A stretch of 64,000 nt of DNA from Bradyrhizobium sp. MOS003 (GCF_003020125.1 NZ_PYFW01000001.1:744001-808000), one strand, 5' to 3'; positions 45,138 to 55,260 are shown, counted from the first letter of the stretch. A program made the numbers and translations. The notes: a model not told the origin generated them from the sequence alone.

Positions 45138-45764
45138 ATGACCATCGAGCTGCACACCTGGAACACGCCGAACGGCCGCAAGATCTCGGTCGCGCTGGAG
45201 GAAATGGGGCTGCCTTACAAGGTGGTCCCGGTGAACATCACCAAGGGCGAGCAGATGGCACCTGAGTTCCTCAAGCTCTCCCCGAACAACAAGATTCCCG
45301 CGATCGTCGACCCCGAGGGCCCGGACGGCAAGCCCGTCAGCATCTTCGAATCCGGCGCGATCCTGCTCTATCTCGGTGAAAAGACCGGCAAATTCCTGCC
45401 GAAATCGTTGGGTGCCCGCATCCCGGTCTATGAATGGCTGATGTGGCAGATGGGCGGCTTCGGCCCGATGCCGGGCCAGGTGCATCATTTCATCGCACTC
45501 GAGAACGAGCAGGACCGTGCCTACGGCCTCAAGCGCTACATGGCGGAGACGCGCCGGCTCTACAGCGTGCTCGACCGTCGGCTGGCGGACCACGACTTTG
45601 TCGCCGGCGAACTCTCGATTGCCGATTTTGCCATCCTGGGCTGGGCCTGGCGCCACCCTCGCCACAAGGTTGATCTGACCGACTTCCCCAACGTCAAGCG
45701 CTGGTACGAGGCGCTGATGGCAAGGCCGGCGGTAAAGCGGGGTATGGAAGCGAAGCTGGACTAA
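45138..45764 (+). CDS. Glutathione S-transferase (nu/YfcG-like)
   Basis: A 208-residue GST-fold enzyme. The thioredoxin-like N-terminal domain contains [20 protein letters not shown], the motif of YfcG/Ure2-like (nu class) proteins that use Thr/Asn rather than Tyr or Ser, and [14 protein letters not shown] then [16 protein letters not shown]. The C-terminal domain is helical. Disulphide reductase activity is more likely than classic conjugation. AAGGAAACAAGGC precedes the ATG. Confidence 0.9.
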   Translation: MTIELHTWNTPNGRKISVALEEMGLPYKVVPVNITKGEQMAPEFLKLSPNNKIPAIVDPEGPDGKPVSIFESGAILLYLGEKTGKFLPKSLGARIPVYEWLMWQMGGFGPMPGQVHHFIALENEQDRAYGLKRYMAETRRLYSVLDRRLADHDFVAGELSIADFAILGWAWRHPRHKVDLTDFPNVKRWYEALMARPAVKRGMEAKLD

Positions 45765-45782
45765 GTCTCTCAGCTTTCGGAT

Positions 45783-45904
45783 CTCGTGCCCCGGACGCAG
45801 CGCAGCGCGCAAGCGATGCACTGCAGAGCCGGGGCCCATGCGGCAACACTGGGTCCCGGCTCCGCGCAGCATCGCAAGAGCGTGCAGCGCGTCCGGGACA
45901 CGAG
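45783..45904. repeat. Palindromic repeat (family A, copy 4)
   Basis: CTCGTGCCCCGGACGCAGCG at the left and CGCGTCCGGGACACGAG at the right, with internal GCAGAGCCGGGGCCCATGCG shared with copy 3. It lies between the convergent GST and LysE genes. Confidence 0.87.
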
Positions 45905-45924
45905 CGTGTGGCTCGCGACGTCGG

Positions 45925-46560
45925 CTACACCTTCTTCGCTTCGACCGCCATCCGCACCGCCAGCCCGGCCAGTACCGTGCCCATCAGCCAGCGCTGCACC
46001 AGCATCCAGCTCGGTCGGCTTCCCAGGAACAGCGCGATCGATCCGGCCGCCAGCGCGATCATCGCATTGACGCTGACGCTGATCGCGATCTGGATCGCTC
46101 CGAGCACGACCGACTGCGTCAGCACGCTGCCGGCTGTGGGATCGATGAACTGCGGCAGCAGCGCAAGATAAAGCATCGCGATCTTCGGGTTGAGCAAATT
46201 GGTGACGAAGCCCATCGCGAACAATTTGCGCGGACTGTCGATGGCAAGCTGCTTCACCTGGAACGGCGAGCGCCCGCCGGGCTTCACCGCCTGCCAGGCC
46301 AGCCACAACAGATAACCCGCGCCGGCAAAGCGCAGTGCGTCGTAGGCAAAGGGAATGGCGAGCAAGAGTGCCGTGATGCCGAACGCCGCGCACAACATGT
46401 AGAACACGAAGCCGAGCGCCACGCCGCCGAGCGAGACGATGCCCGCCGCAGGCCCTTGCGTGATCGAGCGCGAGATCAAATAGATCATGTTCGGGCCCGG
46501 GGTGAGCACGAGACCGAGGCAGACGAGGGCGAAGCCGAGCAGGGCGGAGGTGTGGGGCAT
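45925..46560 (-). CDS. LysE/RhtB family exporter
   Basis: A 211-residue inner-membrane amino-acid exporter with six helices. The N-terminal [20 protein letters not shown] motif is the LysE/RhtB signature; [20 protein letters not shown] and [20 protein letters not shown] follow. The frame stays open upstream through a repeat, but the ATG at 46560 gives the family start ([10 protein letters not shown]). It probably exports an amino acid or analogue; which one is unknown. Confidence 0.92.
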   Translation of the reverse strand: MPHTSALLGFALVCLGLVLTPGPNMIYLISRSITQGPAAGIVSLGGVALGFVFYMLCAAFGITALLLAIPFAYDALRFAGAGYLLWLAWQAVKPGGRSPFQVKQLAIDSPRKLFAMGFVTNLLNPKIAMLYLALLPQFIDPTAGSVLTQSVVLGAIQIAISVSVNAMIALAAGSIALFLGSRPSWMLVQRWLMGTVLAGLAVRMAVEAKKV

Positions 46561-46647
46561 GGGTGAACCGGTGTCCGAGACGCGGTCCGGTTCTAATATG
46601 CGCGAACCGGGGGAGCCATTACGCAATTGCTCGGAGGACAATTGAAC

Positions 46648-46778
46648 TCGCGTGTCCCGGACGCGGCGCAGCGTGAAACGGTGCGCCGCAGAGCCGGGAC
46701 GCAGTTGGCGCAGCGTGGGCCCCGGATCAGCAACGCACCACGCCGCGAAGGGCGGCGCGTTGCGCAGCATCCGGGGAA
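46648..46778. repeat. Palindromic repeat (family A, copy 5)
   Basis: CTCGCGTGTCCCGGACGCGG at the left and GCGTTGCGCAGCATCCGGGG at the right. It lies between the LysE gene start and the 3' end of polA, ending about eight bases before the polA stop. Confidence 0.8.
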
Positions 46779-46785
46779 AGCAGCC

Positions 46786-49700
46786 TCAATGCGCCTCGTC
46801 CCAATTATTCGCCGCGCGCGCATCGACATGCAGCGGCACTGAGAGCAGCACGGCCGGGAACGGCGCGTCCTGCATCACGTGCTGCACGACCGGCAGCGTC
46901 GCTGCGACCTCGGCGTCCGGCACCTCGAAGATCAATTCGTCATGCACCTGCAGCAGCATTTGCGCCGAGAGCTTCTTCTCGTCCAGCGCGTCCTCGACCC
47001 GCGTCATGGCGCGGCGGATGATGTCGGCCGCGGTGCCCTGCAGCCGCGCGTTGATCGCGGCGCGCTCGTTGAAGGCGCGCACCGAGGCGTTGGAGGCCTT
47101 GATGTCGGGATAGTGCATCTTGCGGCCGAACAGCGTGGTGACGTAGCCGTTCTGCCGGCAGAAATCGCGCGTCTCGTCCATATAGGCGCGGATGCCGGGG
47201 AAGCGTTCGAAATACTTCTTGATGTAGGCCGAGGCTTCCTCGCGCGCGATGCCGAGCTGGTTGGCAAGGCCGAACGCGGAGATGCCGTAGATGATGCCGA
47301 AATTGATCGCCTTGGCGCGGCGGCGGATTTCGCTCGGCATGCCCTTGATCGGCACGCCGAACATTTCCGACGCGGTCATGGCGTGAATGTCGAGACCGTC
47401 CTTGAACGCCTGCTTGAGCACGGGAATGTCGGCGATCTCCGCCAGCAGCCGCAGCTCGATCTGCGAATAGTCGGCGGAGACCAGCTTGTGCCCGGGCGTC
47501 GCGATGAAGGCGCGCCTGATCTTGCGGCCGTCTTCGGTGCGGACCGGAATGTTCTGCAGGTTCGGCTCGTTCGACGACAGCCGGCCCGTCGTGGTCGCTG
47601 CCAGCGCGTAGGTCGTGTGCACGCGATGGGTCTGCGGATTGACATAGGTCGGCAGCGCGTCGGTATAGGTCGATTTCAGTTTCGAGACCTGGCGCCACTC
47701 CAGGATCTTCTTCGGGAGATCGTGGCCCTGCTCGGCGAGTTCGTCCAGCACTTGCGCGGTGGTCGACCATGCGCCCGTCTTGGTCTTGGTGCCCCCGGAC
47801 AGGCCCATCTTGCCGAACAGGATGTCGCCGATCTGCTTGGGGCTGCCGACATTGACCGGCTCGCCGGCGATCTCCTGGATCTCGGCCTCGACCCGGGCCG
47901 CGGTCTGGGCGAAGTCGCCCGAGAGTCGCGACAGCACCTGGCGGTCGATCGAGATGCCGCGCCGTTCCATGCGCGCGAGCACCGACACCAGCGGCCGCTC
48001 AAGCGTCTCGTAGACGGTGGTCATATGCTCGGCGACGAGGCGCGGCTTCAGCACGCGCCAGACGCGCAGGGCCATATCGGCGCTTTCGGCCGACAGCGGC
48101 GCGGCCTTGTCGATCGGCACCTGGTCGAAGGTGATCTTGCCCTTGCCGCTGCCGAGCAGCTCGTTCTCCTTCAGCATGGCGTGGCCGAACCAGCGCTCGG
48201 CGAGCGAGTCGAGTTCATTCGAACCTCGCCCGGCATCGAGCACGTAGGAGATCAGTTTGGCATCGTCGGTGTTGCGCAAGGTGATGCCGTGCTGCGCCAG
48301 CATCACTGCGGTGAATTTGACGTCGAAACCGATCTTGAGAATGCCTGGTGATTCCAGCACGGGACGCAGCGCGTCGATGGCGTCGGCGTGCTTGACCTGA
48401 TCCGGCGCGAGGCCGGCGTCGAACAAGCCGCCGTCGCCGCCGGACTGCTTGTGCGCCAGCGGTACGTAGCAGGCTTCGTTTGGCGTCAGCGCCAGCGCGA
48501 TGCCGCAGAGATCGGCCTGCATGGGATCGATGGAGTTCGCGCGAATCTCGATCGCAACATGGCTGGCGTCATGGATGCGCGCGATGAAGGCGTTGAGCTC
48601 TTGCAGCGACTTGATCGTTTGATATTTGTCGCGATCGAATGGAAGCTTGCGGAGCGCCTCTTCGCGCGCGGCGGCCAGAGAAATCGGCGCGCCCTTCAGG
48701 CTCGCACCCTTGTCGCCCTTGTCGCCGCCGGTCGCGATGGCCGCAGGCGCGCCGAAGAGATCGCCGGAGGCCTCGGACGATTTTGCCTTGGCGGCGCCGT
48801 CGCCGGCCTTGGCGCCGCTGCTGTTGCTCGCATCGGCATCGACGTTGGCGGGGTCTATCTGAGAGTAGTCGGCGACACGGCGCGTCAGCGTTGTGAATTC
48901 CATCGCCTTCAGGAACGCAATCAGCTTGCGTGCGTCGGGCTCGTGGACGGCGAGGTCGTCGAGCGGCACGTCCAGCTTCACCTTGTCGTCGAGCAGCACG
49001 AGCTTGCGCGAGATTCGCGCCTTCTCGGCATTCTCGATCAGCGCCTCGCGCCGTTTCGGCTGCTTGATCTCGGTGGCGCGGAACAGCAATTGGTCGAGGT
49101 CGCCATACTCGGTGATCAACTGCGCGGCGGTCTTGATGCCGATGCCGGGCACGCCGGGCACGTTGTCGGTGGAGTCGCCGGCCAGCGCCTGCACCTCGAC
49201 CACCTTCTCCGGTGGCACGCCGAACTTCTCGATCACCTCGGGGATGCCGATGCGGCGATCCTTCATGGTGTCGTACATCATGATCTTGTCGTTCACGAGC
49301 TGCATCAGATCCTTGTCGGAGGACACGATGGTCGTGGTGGCGCCGCGTTCGCTGGCCTGCCGCGCATAGGTCGCGATCAGGTCGTCGGCCTCGAAGCCGC
49401 CTTGTTCCAGGCAGGGCAGGTCGAAGGCGCGCACGGCTTCGCGGATCAGTGCGAATTGCGGAATGAGATCGTCAGGCGCCGGCGGCCGGTGCGCCTTGTA
49501 TTCGGGATAGATCTTGTTGCGGAAGGTGACCTCGGACTTGTCGAACACGATGGCCAGATGCGTCGGCCGGTTGTCGACGGGCATGTCGCGCAGCAGCTTC
49601 CAAAGCATGTTGCAGAAGCCGAGCACGGCGTTGACCTGCAAGCCGTCGGACTTGCGGTTCAGCGGCGGCAGTGCGTGATAGGCGCGGAAGATGTAGCCGG

Positions 49701-49821
49701 AACCGTCGACCAGGAAGATGTGGTCGCCCTTGCCGGCAGTCTTCGCTGCGACCGGTTTGGCAGCAGCTGGCGCAGCAGCGGACTTGGTTTCGGCGGCGGT
49801 CTTCGGGGATGTCTTGGGCAT
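46786..49821 (-). CDS. polA: DNA polymerase I, proofreading site degenerate
   Basis: A 1011-residue polymerase I with a 30-residue Ala/Lys-rich N-terminal extension. The 5' nuclease is intact (GFEADDLIATYARQ, SSDKDLMQLV, GDSTDNVPGVPGIG), as is the polymerase (DYSQIELRLL, RRRAKAINFGIIYG, QVHDELIFEV). The 3'-5' exonuclease domain keeps its fold but not its metal ligands. Aligned to E. coli, DTE (355-357) is EIR, N420 is D, D424 is T, and Y497/D501 are L/S. It should therefore fill and process gaps without proofreading. Extra sequence between the nuclease and exonuclease domains is Ala/Lys/Asp-rich. Confidence 0.95.
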   Translation of the reverse strand: MPKTSPKTAAETKSAAAPAAAKPVAAKTAGKGDHIFLVDGSGYIFRAYHALPPLNRKSDGLQVNAVLGFCNMLWKLLRDMPVDNRPTHLAIVFDKSEVTFRNKIYPEYKAHRPPAPDDLIPQFALIREAVRAFDLPCLEQGGFEADDLIATYARQASERGATTTIVSSDKDLMQLVNDKIMMYDTMKDRRIGIPEVIEKFGVPPEKVVEVQALAGDSTDNVPGVPGIGIKTAAQLITEYGDLDQLLFRATEIKQPKRREALIENAEKARISRKLVLLDDKVKLDVPLDDLAVHEPDARKLIAFLKAMEFTTLTRRVADYSQIDPANVDADASNSSGAKAGDGAAKAKSSEASGDLFGAPAAIATGGDKGDKGASLKGAPISLAAAREEALRKLPFDRDKYQTIKSLQELNAFIARIHDASHVAIEIRANSIDPMQADLCGIALALTPNEACYVPLAHKQSGGDGGLFDAGLAPDQVKHADAIDALRPVLESPGILKIGFDVKFTAVMLAQHGITLRNTDDAKLISYVLDAGRGSNELDSLAERWFGHAMLKENELLGSGKGKITFDQVPIDKAAPLSAESADMALRVWRVLKPRLVAEHMTTVYETLERPLVSVLARMERRGISIDRQVLSRLSGDFAQTAARVEAEIQEIAGEPVNVGSPKQIGDILFGKMGLSGGTKTKTGAWSTTAQVLDELAEQGHDLPKKILEWRQVSKLKSTYTDALPTYVNPQTHRVHTTYALAATTTGRLSSNEPNLQNIPVRTEDGRKIRRAFIATPGHKLVSADYSQIELRLLAEIADIPVLKQAFKDGLDIHAMTASEMFGVPIKGMPSEIRRRAKAINFGIIYGISAFGLANQLGIAREEASAYIKKYFERFPGIRAYMDETRDFCRQNGYVTTLFGRKMHYPDIKASNASVRAFNERAAINARLQGTAADIIRRAMTRVEDALDEKKLSAQMLLQVHDELIFEVPDAEVAATLPVVQHVMQDAPFPAVLLSVPLHVDARAANNWDEAH

Positions 49822-49900
49822 GGCCGCAATGTAAGAATTTTTGCGGGCTTTGACAGCCTTGGAAGGGTGATTTTTGGCTCGGTGACGCCACTATCCCCAC

Positions 49901-50047
49901 TGTCATCCCGGGGCGCGCGAAGCGCGAGCCCGGAATCCATAGCCATAGGGAGTAGTTTGGCGAAGACTCGTGGTTGCCGTCTTCTGCAACAGCGTCATCC
50001 TGGGGTTATGGGTCCCGGGCTCGCGCTTCGCGCGCCCCGGGACGACG
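49901..50047. repeat. Palindromic repeat (family B)
   Basis: GTCATCCCGGGGCGCGCGAA and GCGCGAGCCCGGAATCCA on the left; GGGTCCCGGGCTCGCGC and TTCGCGCGCCCCGGGACGAC on the right. It is the same family as 63196-63343. Confidence 0.87.
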
Positions 50048-50057
50048 TAGAGCGAGG

Positions 50058-51125
50058 CTACTCCGCCGCCTGCAACACCGGCCCCGCCTTCTTCGGCGCG
50101 ATCCAGAACGCCTCTGGACGCTCGAACAGGAAATCGGCGTGCAGCCGCAGCGCCACCCGCCAGATCGCAAGCGCGCCGAGCACGCCGGCGACGGTGACGA
50201 TCAGCGACACCGTGCCGATGTCGGGAATGATGCCGGTGCGCAGCAGCAGCGTCCGCGTCGCCGCCATCGGCAGGAAGAAGGCGAGATAGATCACGATCGA
50301 ATGCTCGCCGCAGAAGCGGAAAAAGTTCAGCCACTGCGCGCGCGCGAGCAGCGTGCCCATCGTGATGATGGCGCAGGCACCGGCAAAGCCGAGCACGAGC
50401 GAGACGATCTTCCACTCGCTGGCGCCGAATGCTACGAGGCCGGCATTGACCAGCGCCCAGGTCGCGAGCGCTGCGAGCGCAAGGATGGGATGTTTCCGCG
50501 CGCGATCCGACAGCGCGAATACGTAAGGTGCGAACAGATAGCCCGAATAAAAATAGACGAAGCGGGCGCAGAACTCGTCGATCGCGGTCCAGCCGGTGGA
50601 GATGCGGGCCGTCTCCAGTGCGGCGGCGACGAGCCAGATCACGAGCGGCGGGAATTTGCGTGTCAGTTTTGTGACGACGAAGAAGACCGGCAGCAGATAG
50701 ATGAACCACAGCGTGCCGAACGGCTCCACGAAGGATTCGAGATACAAGAGGCCGACGTGGTGCCAGCTCGTCTCTGCCGCGAAAGCGGGCGCCTTGAAAC
50801 CGAACTGGATTGTCACCCAGACGACATAGAAATAGGCGAAATGCACCACCTTGCGGTCGAGATAGGTTCGCCAATCCCGGTCGATCACCCGCGGCAGGAA
50901 CAGGCCGGAGATCAGGAAAAAATCCGGCATCCGGAACGGCTTTGCGAAGGCCACGGCGACATGCATGAAACCAGTCTGGCCGGCGGCGAGCTCGACCCCC
51001 AGCACCGAATGCATCATCACGACCATGACGATGCAAATGCCCTTGGCGTAGTCGATCCAGTCGACACGCGCGGCCGTCGGGCTCTTTAAGCCTCCGGCCG
51101 CGGCGATTGTGCCGAATGGTGTCAT
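50058..51125 (-). CDS. Acyltransferase 3 family membrane protein
   Basis: A 355-residue, about ten-helix integral membrane protein of the OafA/NodX type that O-acylates sugars or small membrane compounds. Marks are VDWIDYAKGICIVMVVMMHS (catalytic His near the start), PDFFLISGLFLP and the FGTLWFIYLLPVFFVVTKL stretch. It starts at 51125 (GGGACATC upstream), not at the open frame's 51206. It is divergent from the UDP-glucose dehydrogenase gene, suggesting a role on an extracellular or surface polysaccharide. Confidence 0.88.
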   Translation of the reverse strand: MTPFGTIAAAGGLKSPTAARVDWIDYAKGICIVMVVMMHSVLGVELAAGQTGFMHVAVAFAKPFRMPDFFLISGLFLPRVIDRDWRTYLDRKVVHFAYFYVVWVTIQFGFKAPAFAAETSWHHVGLLYLESFVEPFGTLWFIYLLPVFFVVTKLTRKFPPLVIWLVAAALETARISTGWTAIDEFCARFVYFYSGYLFAPYVFALSDRARKHPILALAALATWALVNAGLVAFGASEWKIVSLVLGFAGACAIITMGTLLARAQWLNFFRFCGEHSIVIYLAFFLPMAATRTLLLRTGIIPDIGTVSLIVTVAGVLGALAIWRVALRLHADFLFERPEAFWIAPKKAGPVLQAAE

Positions 51126-51321
51126 GATGTCCCTTTTCGAGGCGCTGTTCCGCCCAAGAGCGAGGCAGTATGGCGGTGTCTGGTTTCGGTCCCCTTTACT
51201 GTACAATTCGCATGCCGGCTTTCCGGCTGCTTTCTTGGGGCTGACCTCTTCCCCGAGGACCTCAAAATGCTCTAAGACCGCTGCAAAGCAGCATCATTCG
51301 TTAACCAAAACAGGGATTTTC

Positions 51322-52638
51322 ATGCGCATTGCGATGATCGGCACGGGCTATGTGGGACTGGTTTCCGGCGCCTGCTTTGCGGATTTCGGCCACGACGTCA
51401 CCTGCGTCGACAAGGACGAGAAGAAGATCGCGGCGCTTCATCGCGGCGAGATCCCGATCTACGAGCCCGGGCTCGACGAACTGGTTGCGACCAACGTCAA
51501 GGCCAAGCGGCTCGACTTCACCACCGACCTGAAGAAGCCGGTCGCGGATGCCGATGCCGTGTTCATTGCTGTCGGCACGCCGTCCCGCCGTGGCGACGGC
51601 CATGCCGATCTCTCCTATGTCTACGCTGCAGCGAAAGAGATCGCGCAGTCGCTGCAAGGTTTCACCGTCGTGGTGACGAAGTCGACCGTGCCTGTCGGCA
51701 CCGGCGACGAGGTCGAGCGCATCATCCGCGAGGCCAATCCCAACGCCGACGTCGTGGTCGCCTCCAATCCAGAATTCCTGCGCGAGGGCGCGGCGATCCG
51801 CGACTTCAAGTTTCCCGATCGCGTCGTGGTCGGCACCTCCGACGAGCGCGGCCGCAAGGTGATGGGCGACATCTACCGTCCGCTGTCGCTGAACCAGGCA
51901 CCGTTGATGTTCACGGAGCGTCGGACCGCCGAGATGATCAAATACGCCGCGAACGCGTTTCTCGCGACCAAGATCACCTTCATCAACGAGATCGCCGATC
52001 TCTCCGAGAAAGCCGGCGCCAACGTGCAGGAGGTCGCGCGCGGCATTGGCCTGGACAACCGCATCGGCACCAAGTTCCTGCATGCCGGTCCCGGCTTCGG
52101 CGGCTCGTGCTTCCCGAAGGACACCAAGGCGCTGATCAAGATCGCGCAGGATTACGACGTCTCCTTGCGCATCGTCGAATCCGTGCTGGCGGTCAACGAG
52201 AACCGCAAGCGCGCGATGGCGCGCAAGGTGAGCCAGGCGCTCGGCGGTTCTCTGCGCGGCAAGACCATTGCCGTGCTCGGCCTCACCTTCAAGCCCGACA
52301 CCGACGACATGCGCGATGCGCCGTCGATCCCGCTGGTGACGGGCCTGATCGACATGGGTGCGAAGGTCAAGGCGTTCGATCCCGTCGGCATGGAGCAGGC
52401 CAAGGGCGAGCTGCCTGACATCACCTATTGCGAGGACGCCTATTCCTGCGCGCGAGGTGCCGATGCACTCGTCATCGTCACCGAATGGGTGCAGTTCCGA
52501 GCGCTCGATCTCCACCGACTGAAGACCGTCATGGCGCAACCCGTCATCGTCGACCTGCGCAACATCTACCGCCCCGAGGACATGGAAGCCGCCGGCTTCA
52601 CCTATGACAGCATCGGCCGGCCGCCCGTGCAGGGCTGA
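51322..52638 (+). CDS. ugd: UDP-glucose 6-dehydrogenase
   Basis: A 438-residue enzyme that oxidises UDP-glucose to UDP-glucuronate for polysaccharide synthesis. Seen are the NAD fold MRIAMIGTGYVGLVSGACFA, GTPSRRGDGHADLSYV, TKSTVPVGTGDEV, the NPEFLREG loop, and the catalytic Cys in GPGFGGSCFPKDTKAL, then a second NAD fold GLTFKPDTDDMRD. The ATG at 51322 fits the family. It is divergent from the acyltransferase gene. Confidence 0.94.
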   Translation: MRIAMIGTGYVGLVSGACFADFGHDVTCVDKDEKKIAALHRGEIPIYEPGLDELVATNVKAKRLDFTTDLKKPVADADAVFIAVGTPSRRGDGHADLSYVYAAAKEIAQSLQGFTVVVTKSTVPVGTGDEVERIIREANPNADVVVASNPEFLREGAAIRDFKFPDRVVVGTSDERGRKVMGDIYRPLSLNQAPLMFTERRTAEMIKYAANAFLATKITFINEIADLSEKAGANVQEVARGIGLDNRIGTKFLHAGPGFGGSCFPKDTKALIKIAQDYDVSLRIVESVLAVNENRKRAMARKVSQALGGSLRGKTIAVLGLTFKPDTDDMRDAPSIPLVTGLIDMGAKVKAFDPVGMEQAKGELPDITYCEDAYSCARGADALVIVTEWVQFRALDLHRLKTVMAQPVIVDLRNIYRPEDMEAAGFTYDSIGRPPVQG

Positions 52639-52662
52639 TAGCTTCACAGCTGCGCATGATTC

Positions 52663-52774
52663 CGTCATGGCCGGGCTTGCCCCGGCTAATTACGTCTGTT
52701 TTCTGGTCCAAGACGTGGATGCCCGGCGACTTCTGTGCGAAGACGCGCTTTGCGCTTTTCCCCGGGCATGACGA
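52663..52774. repeat. Palindromic repeat (family D)
   Basis: CGTCATGGCCGGGCTTGCCC on the left and CCCCGGGCATGACGA on the right, with GTGGATGCCCGG in between. It is related to the copies at 22775-22899 and 39138-39223. Confidence 0.8.
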
Positions 52775-52785
52775 GTGGATAGGCC

Positions 52786-55260
52786 TTGCCCCGCAGTTTC
52801 GACACACCCCTTCCGATCGATGCCGTGCTCGACGATTTGTCGCGCACGCTGGAGGCGCATAACGCGGCCGTGCTGGTGGCGCCGCCCGGGGCCGGCAAGA
52901 CCACGCGCGTGCCGCTCGCGCTGCTCGAGGCGCCCTGGGCGAGGGGCAAGAAAATCATCGTGCTGGAGCCGCGGCGTATTGCGGCGCGCGCCAGCGCCGC
53001 CCGCATGGCCAAATCGCTGGGCGAACGCGCCGGCGAGACCGTCGGCTATCGCGTCCGGTTTGGCTCGAAGATCTCGCGCGCCACGCGCATCGAGGTGGTG
53101 ACGGAGGGCATCTTCACCCGCCAGATCCTCGACGATCCCGAGCTGTCAGGCGTTGCCGCCGTCCTGTTCGACGAATTCCACGAGCGCTCGCTCGATGCCG
53201 ACATGGGCCTCGCGCTGGCCCGTGACGCCCAAACCGGCCTGCGCGAGGACCTCCGCATCCTCGTGATGTCCGCCACGCTGGATGGCGCCCGCGTGGCAAG
53301 GTTGCTTGGCGATGCGCCCGTCGTCGAGAGCGAAGGCCGCGCCTTCCCGGTCGAGACACGGTATCTCGGCCGCAAGGCGGATGCGCCGATCGAGCGGCAG
53401 ATGGCGGATGCGATCGCCTCGGCCCTGCGAGCCGATGGCGGCTCCGTGCTGGCGTTCCTGCCGGGCGCTGCCGAAATCCGCCGCACCCAGAGTTTCCTCG
53501 GCGAGCGCGTGCAGGACGCCAGCGTCGAGATCGTGCCGCTGTTCGGCGCGCTCGACGCCGCCGTGCAGGACCGTGCGATTTCGCCTGCCCCTAAAGGCAT
53601 GCGCAAGGTGGTGCTGGCAACCTCGATCGCGGAGACCTCGCTCACCATCGAAGGTGTGCGCATCGTGGTCGATTCCGGTCTCGCCCGGGTGCCGCGCTAC
53701 GAGCCCGACATCGGCCTGACGCGGCTCGAGACCGTGCGCGCCTCGCGTGCGGCAGCCGACCAGCGCCGCGGCCGCGCCGGCCGCACCGAGCCGGGTGTCT
53801 GCTACAGGCTCTGGGACGAGCCGCAGACGGCCTCGCTGGCGCCCTACACCCAGCCGGAAATTCTCAGCGCCGACCTGTCTTCGCTCGTGCTTGATCTCGC
53901 GCAATGGGGCGTCAGCGATCCCGCCTCGCTGTCATTCCTCGATCCGCCGCCGGGGCCTGCGTGGAAGGAGGCAAAAAGCCTGCTCTCCGAGCTCAACGCA
54001 CTCGATGGCGACGGTCGCATCACCGCAGAGGGAAAAAGCCTGCGTGCGCTGGCGCTGCCGCCGCGGCTCGCGCGCATGATCGTGGATTCGCATCGCGCAG
54101 GCGAGGGCGAAGCTGCCGCCGAGATCGCGGCCATCATCACGGAGCGCGGGCTTGGCGGCGACAGCGTCGATCTCGAGCACCGGCGCGACCAGTTCCGCCG
54201 CGACCGCTCGCCGCGCGCCGCCAGCGCGCGCGATCTGGCGCGGCGTTGGGCCTCGCAAGTGGCAGCTTCGGAGAAGGCGGGACCGCAGGATGATCTCTCG
54301 ACCGGTTTGATGCTCGCCTATGCGTTCCCGGACCGCGTCGCGCGCAATCGCGGTAATGGCAGTTTCGTGCTTGCCAACGGCCGCGGCGCCGCGGTCGAGC
54401 AGACATCCGCGCTAGCCCGCGCGCCCTATATCGCGATCGGCGAGATGACGGGCACGGCGGCGAGCGGACGTATCCTGCTCGCTGCGCAAATCACCCAGGA
54501 CGAGATCGAGCGGCATTTCGCCGAGCATATCGAGAGCGCCGACGAAATTTCGTTCGACCGCGGCGCGATGGCGCTGCGCGCGCGGCGCAAGCGCGTGCTG
54601 CATGCGATCACGCTGTCCGAAGCGACACTGGCCGTGTCACCGACCGAGGACACCGCGCGGATTCTCGCCGACGGATTGATCGCCGCCGGCCTCGATCGGC
54701 TGCCCTGGTCGAAGGCCGCCAAACAATGGCGCGATCGCGTGCTGTTTCTGCGCAAGGCCGAGGGCGACAGCTGGCCCGATCTCACGGACGACGGCTTGAT
54801 CGCGCGCCGCGACGAGTGGCTGGTGCCGGCGCTCTACGACAAGATCGCGCTCAAAGACGTCTCGCCCGGCGATCTCTCGGTTGCACTGATGGCGCTGCTG
54901 CCGTGGGAGATGCGCGCGCGGCTCGAGCGCGAGGCGCCGACGCATTTCGAGGCGCCGACCGGAAGCGTGCTCGCGATCGACTACGAGGCCGAGCAGGGGC
55001 CAACCATCGCGGTGCGGCTGCAGGAATTGTTCGGTCTTAACACCCATCCCTCGATCGCCGCCGGCAAGGTGCCGCTGGTGCTGGAGTTGCTGTCGCCGGC
55101 GCAGCGTCCGGTCCAGGTGACGCGCGATCTTCCTGGCTTCTGGCGCGGCAGCTACGCCGCGGTCCGTTCCGACCTGCGCGGCCGCTATCCCCGCCATCCC
55201 TGGCCGGACGATCCGGCCAGCGCAGTGCCGACCCGACGCGCCAAGCCGCGCGGCACCTGA
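52786..55260 (+). CDS. hrpB: ATP-dependent helicase HrpB
   Basis: An 824-residue DEAH-box RNA helicase-like protein. Motif I VLVAPPGAGKTTRVPLAL, motif Ia VLEPRRIAARASAARMA, motif II LFDEFHERSLDADM, motif III VMSATLDGARVA, motif V ATSIAETSLTIEG and motif VI DQRRGRAGRTEPGVCYRL are present, followed by the HA2/OB-like region and the HrpB C-terminal domain. It starts with a TTG at 52786 giving PRSFDTPLPIDAVL. Its exact RNA role in bacteria is unclear. Confidence 0.92.
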   Translation: MPRSFDTPLPIDAVLDDLSRTLEAHNAAVLVAPPGAGKTTRVPLALLEAPWARGKKIIVLEPRRIAARASAARMAKSLGERAGETVGYRVRFGSKISRATRIEVVTEGIFTRQILDDPELSGVAAVLFDEFHERSLDADMGLALARDAQTGLREDLRILVMSATLDGARVARLLGDAPVVESEGRAFPVETRYLGRKADAPIERQMADAIASALRADGGSVLAFLPGAAEIRRTQSFLGERVQDASVEIVPLFGALDAAVQDRAISPAPKGMRKVVLATSIAETSLTIEGVRIVVDSGLARVPRYEPDIGLTRLETVRASRAAADQRRGRAGRTEPGVCYRLWDEPQTASLAPYTQPEILSADLSSLVLDLAQWGVSDPASLSFLDPPPGPAWKEAKSLLSELNALDGDGRITAEGKSLRALALPPRLARMIVDSHRAGEGEAAAEIAAIITERGLGGDSVDLEHRRDQFRRDRSPRAASARDLARRWASQVAASEKAGPQDDLSTGLMLAYAFPDRVARNRGNGSFVLANGRGAAVEQTSALARAPYIAIGEMTGTAASGRILLAAQITQDEIERHFAEHIESADEISFDRGAMALRARRKRVLHAITLSEATLAVSPTEDTARILADGLIAAGLDRLPWSKAAKQWRDRVLFLRKAEGDSWPDLTDDGLIARRDEWLVPALYDKIALKDVSPGDLSVALMALLPWEMRARLEREAPTHFEAPTGSVLAIDYEAEQGPTIAVRLQELFGLNTHPSIAAGKVPLVLELLSPAQRPVQVTRDLPGFWRGSYAAVRSDLRGRYPRHPWPDDPASAVPTRRAKPRGT

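Noticed and set aside
44964..45872. Upstream extension of the pyrE frame by 303 codons
   Set aside because: It runs antisense through the GST gene and a repeat; the family N-terminus begins at the GTG at 44963.
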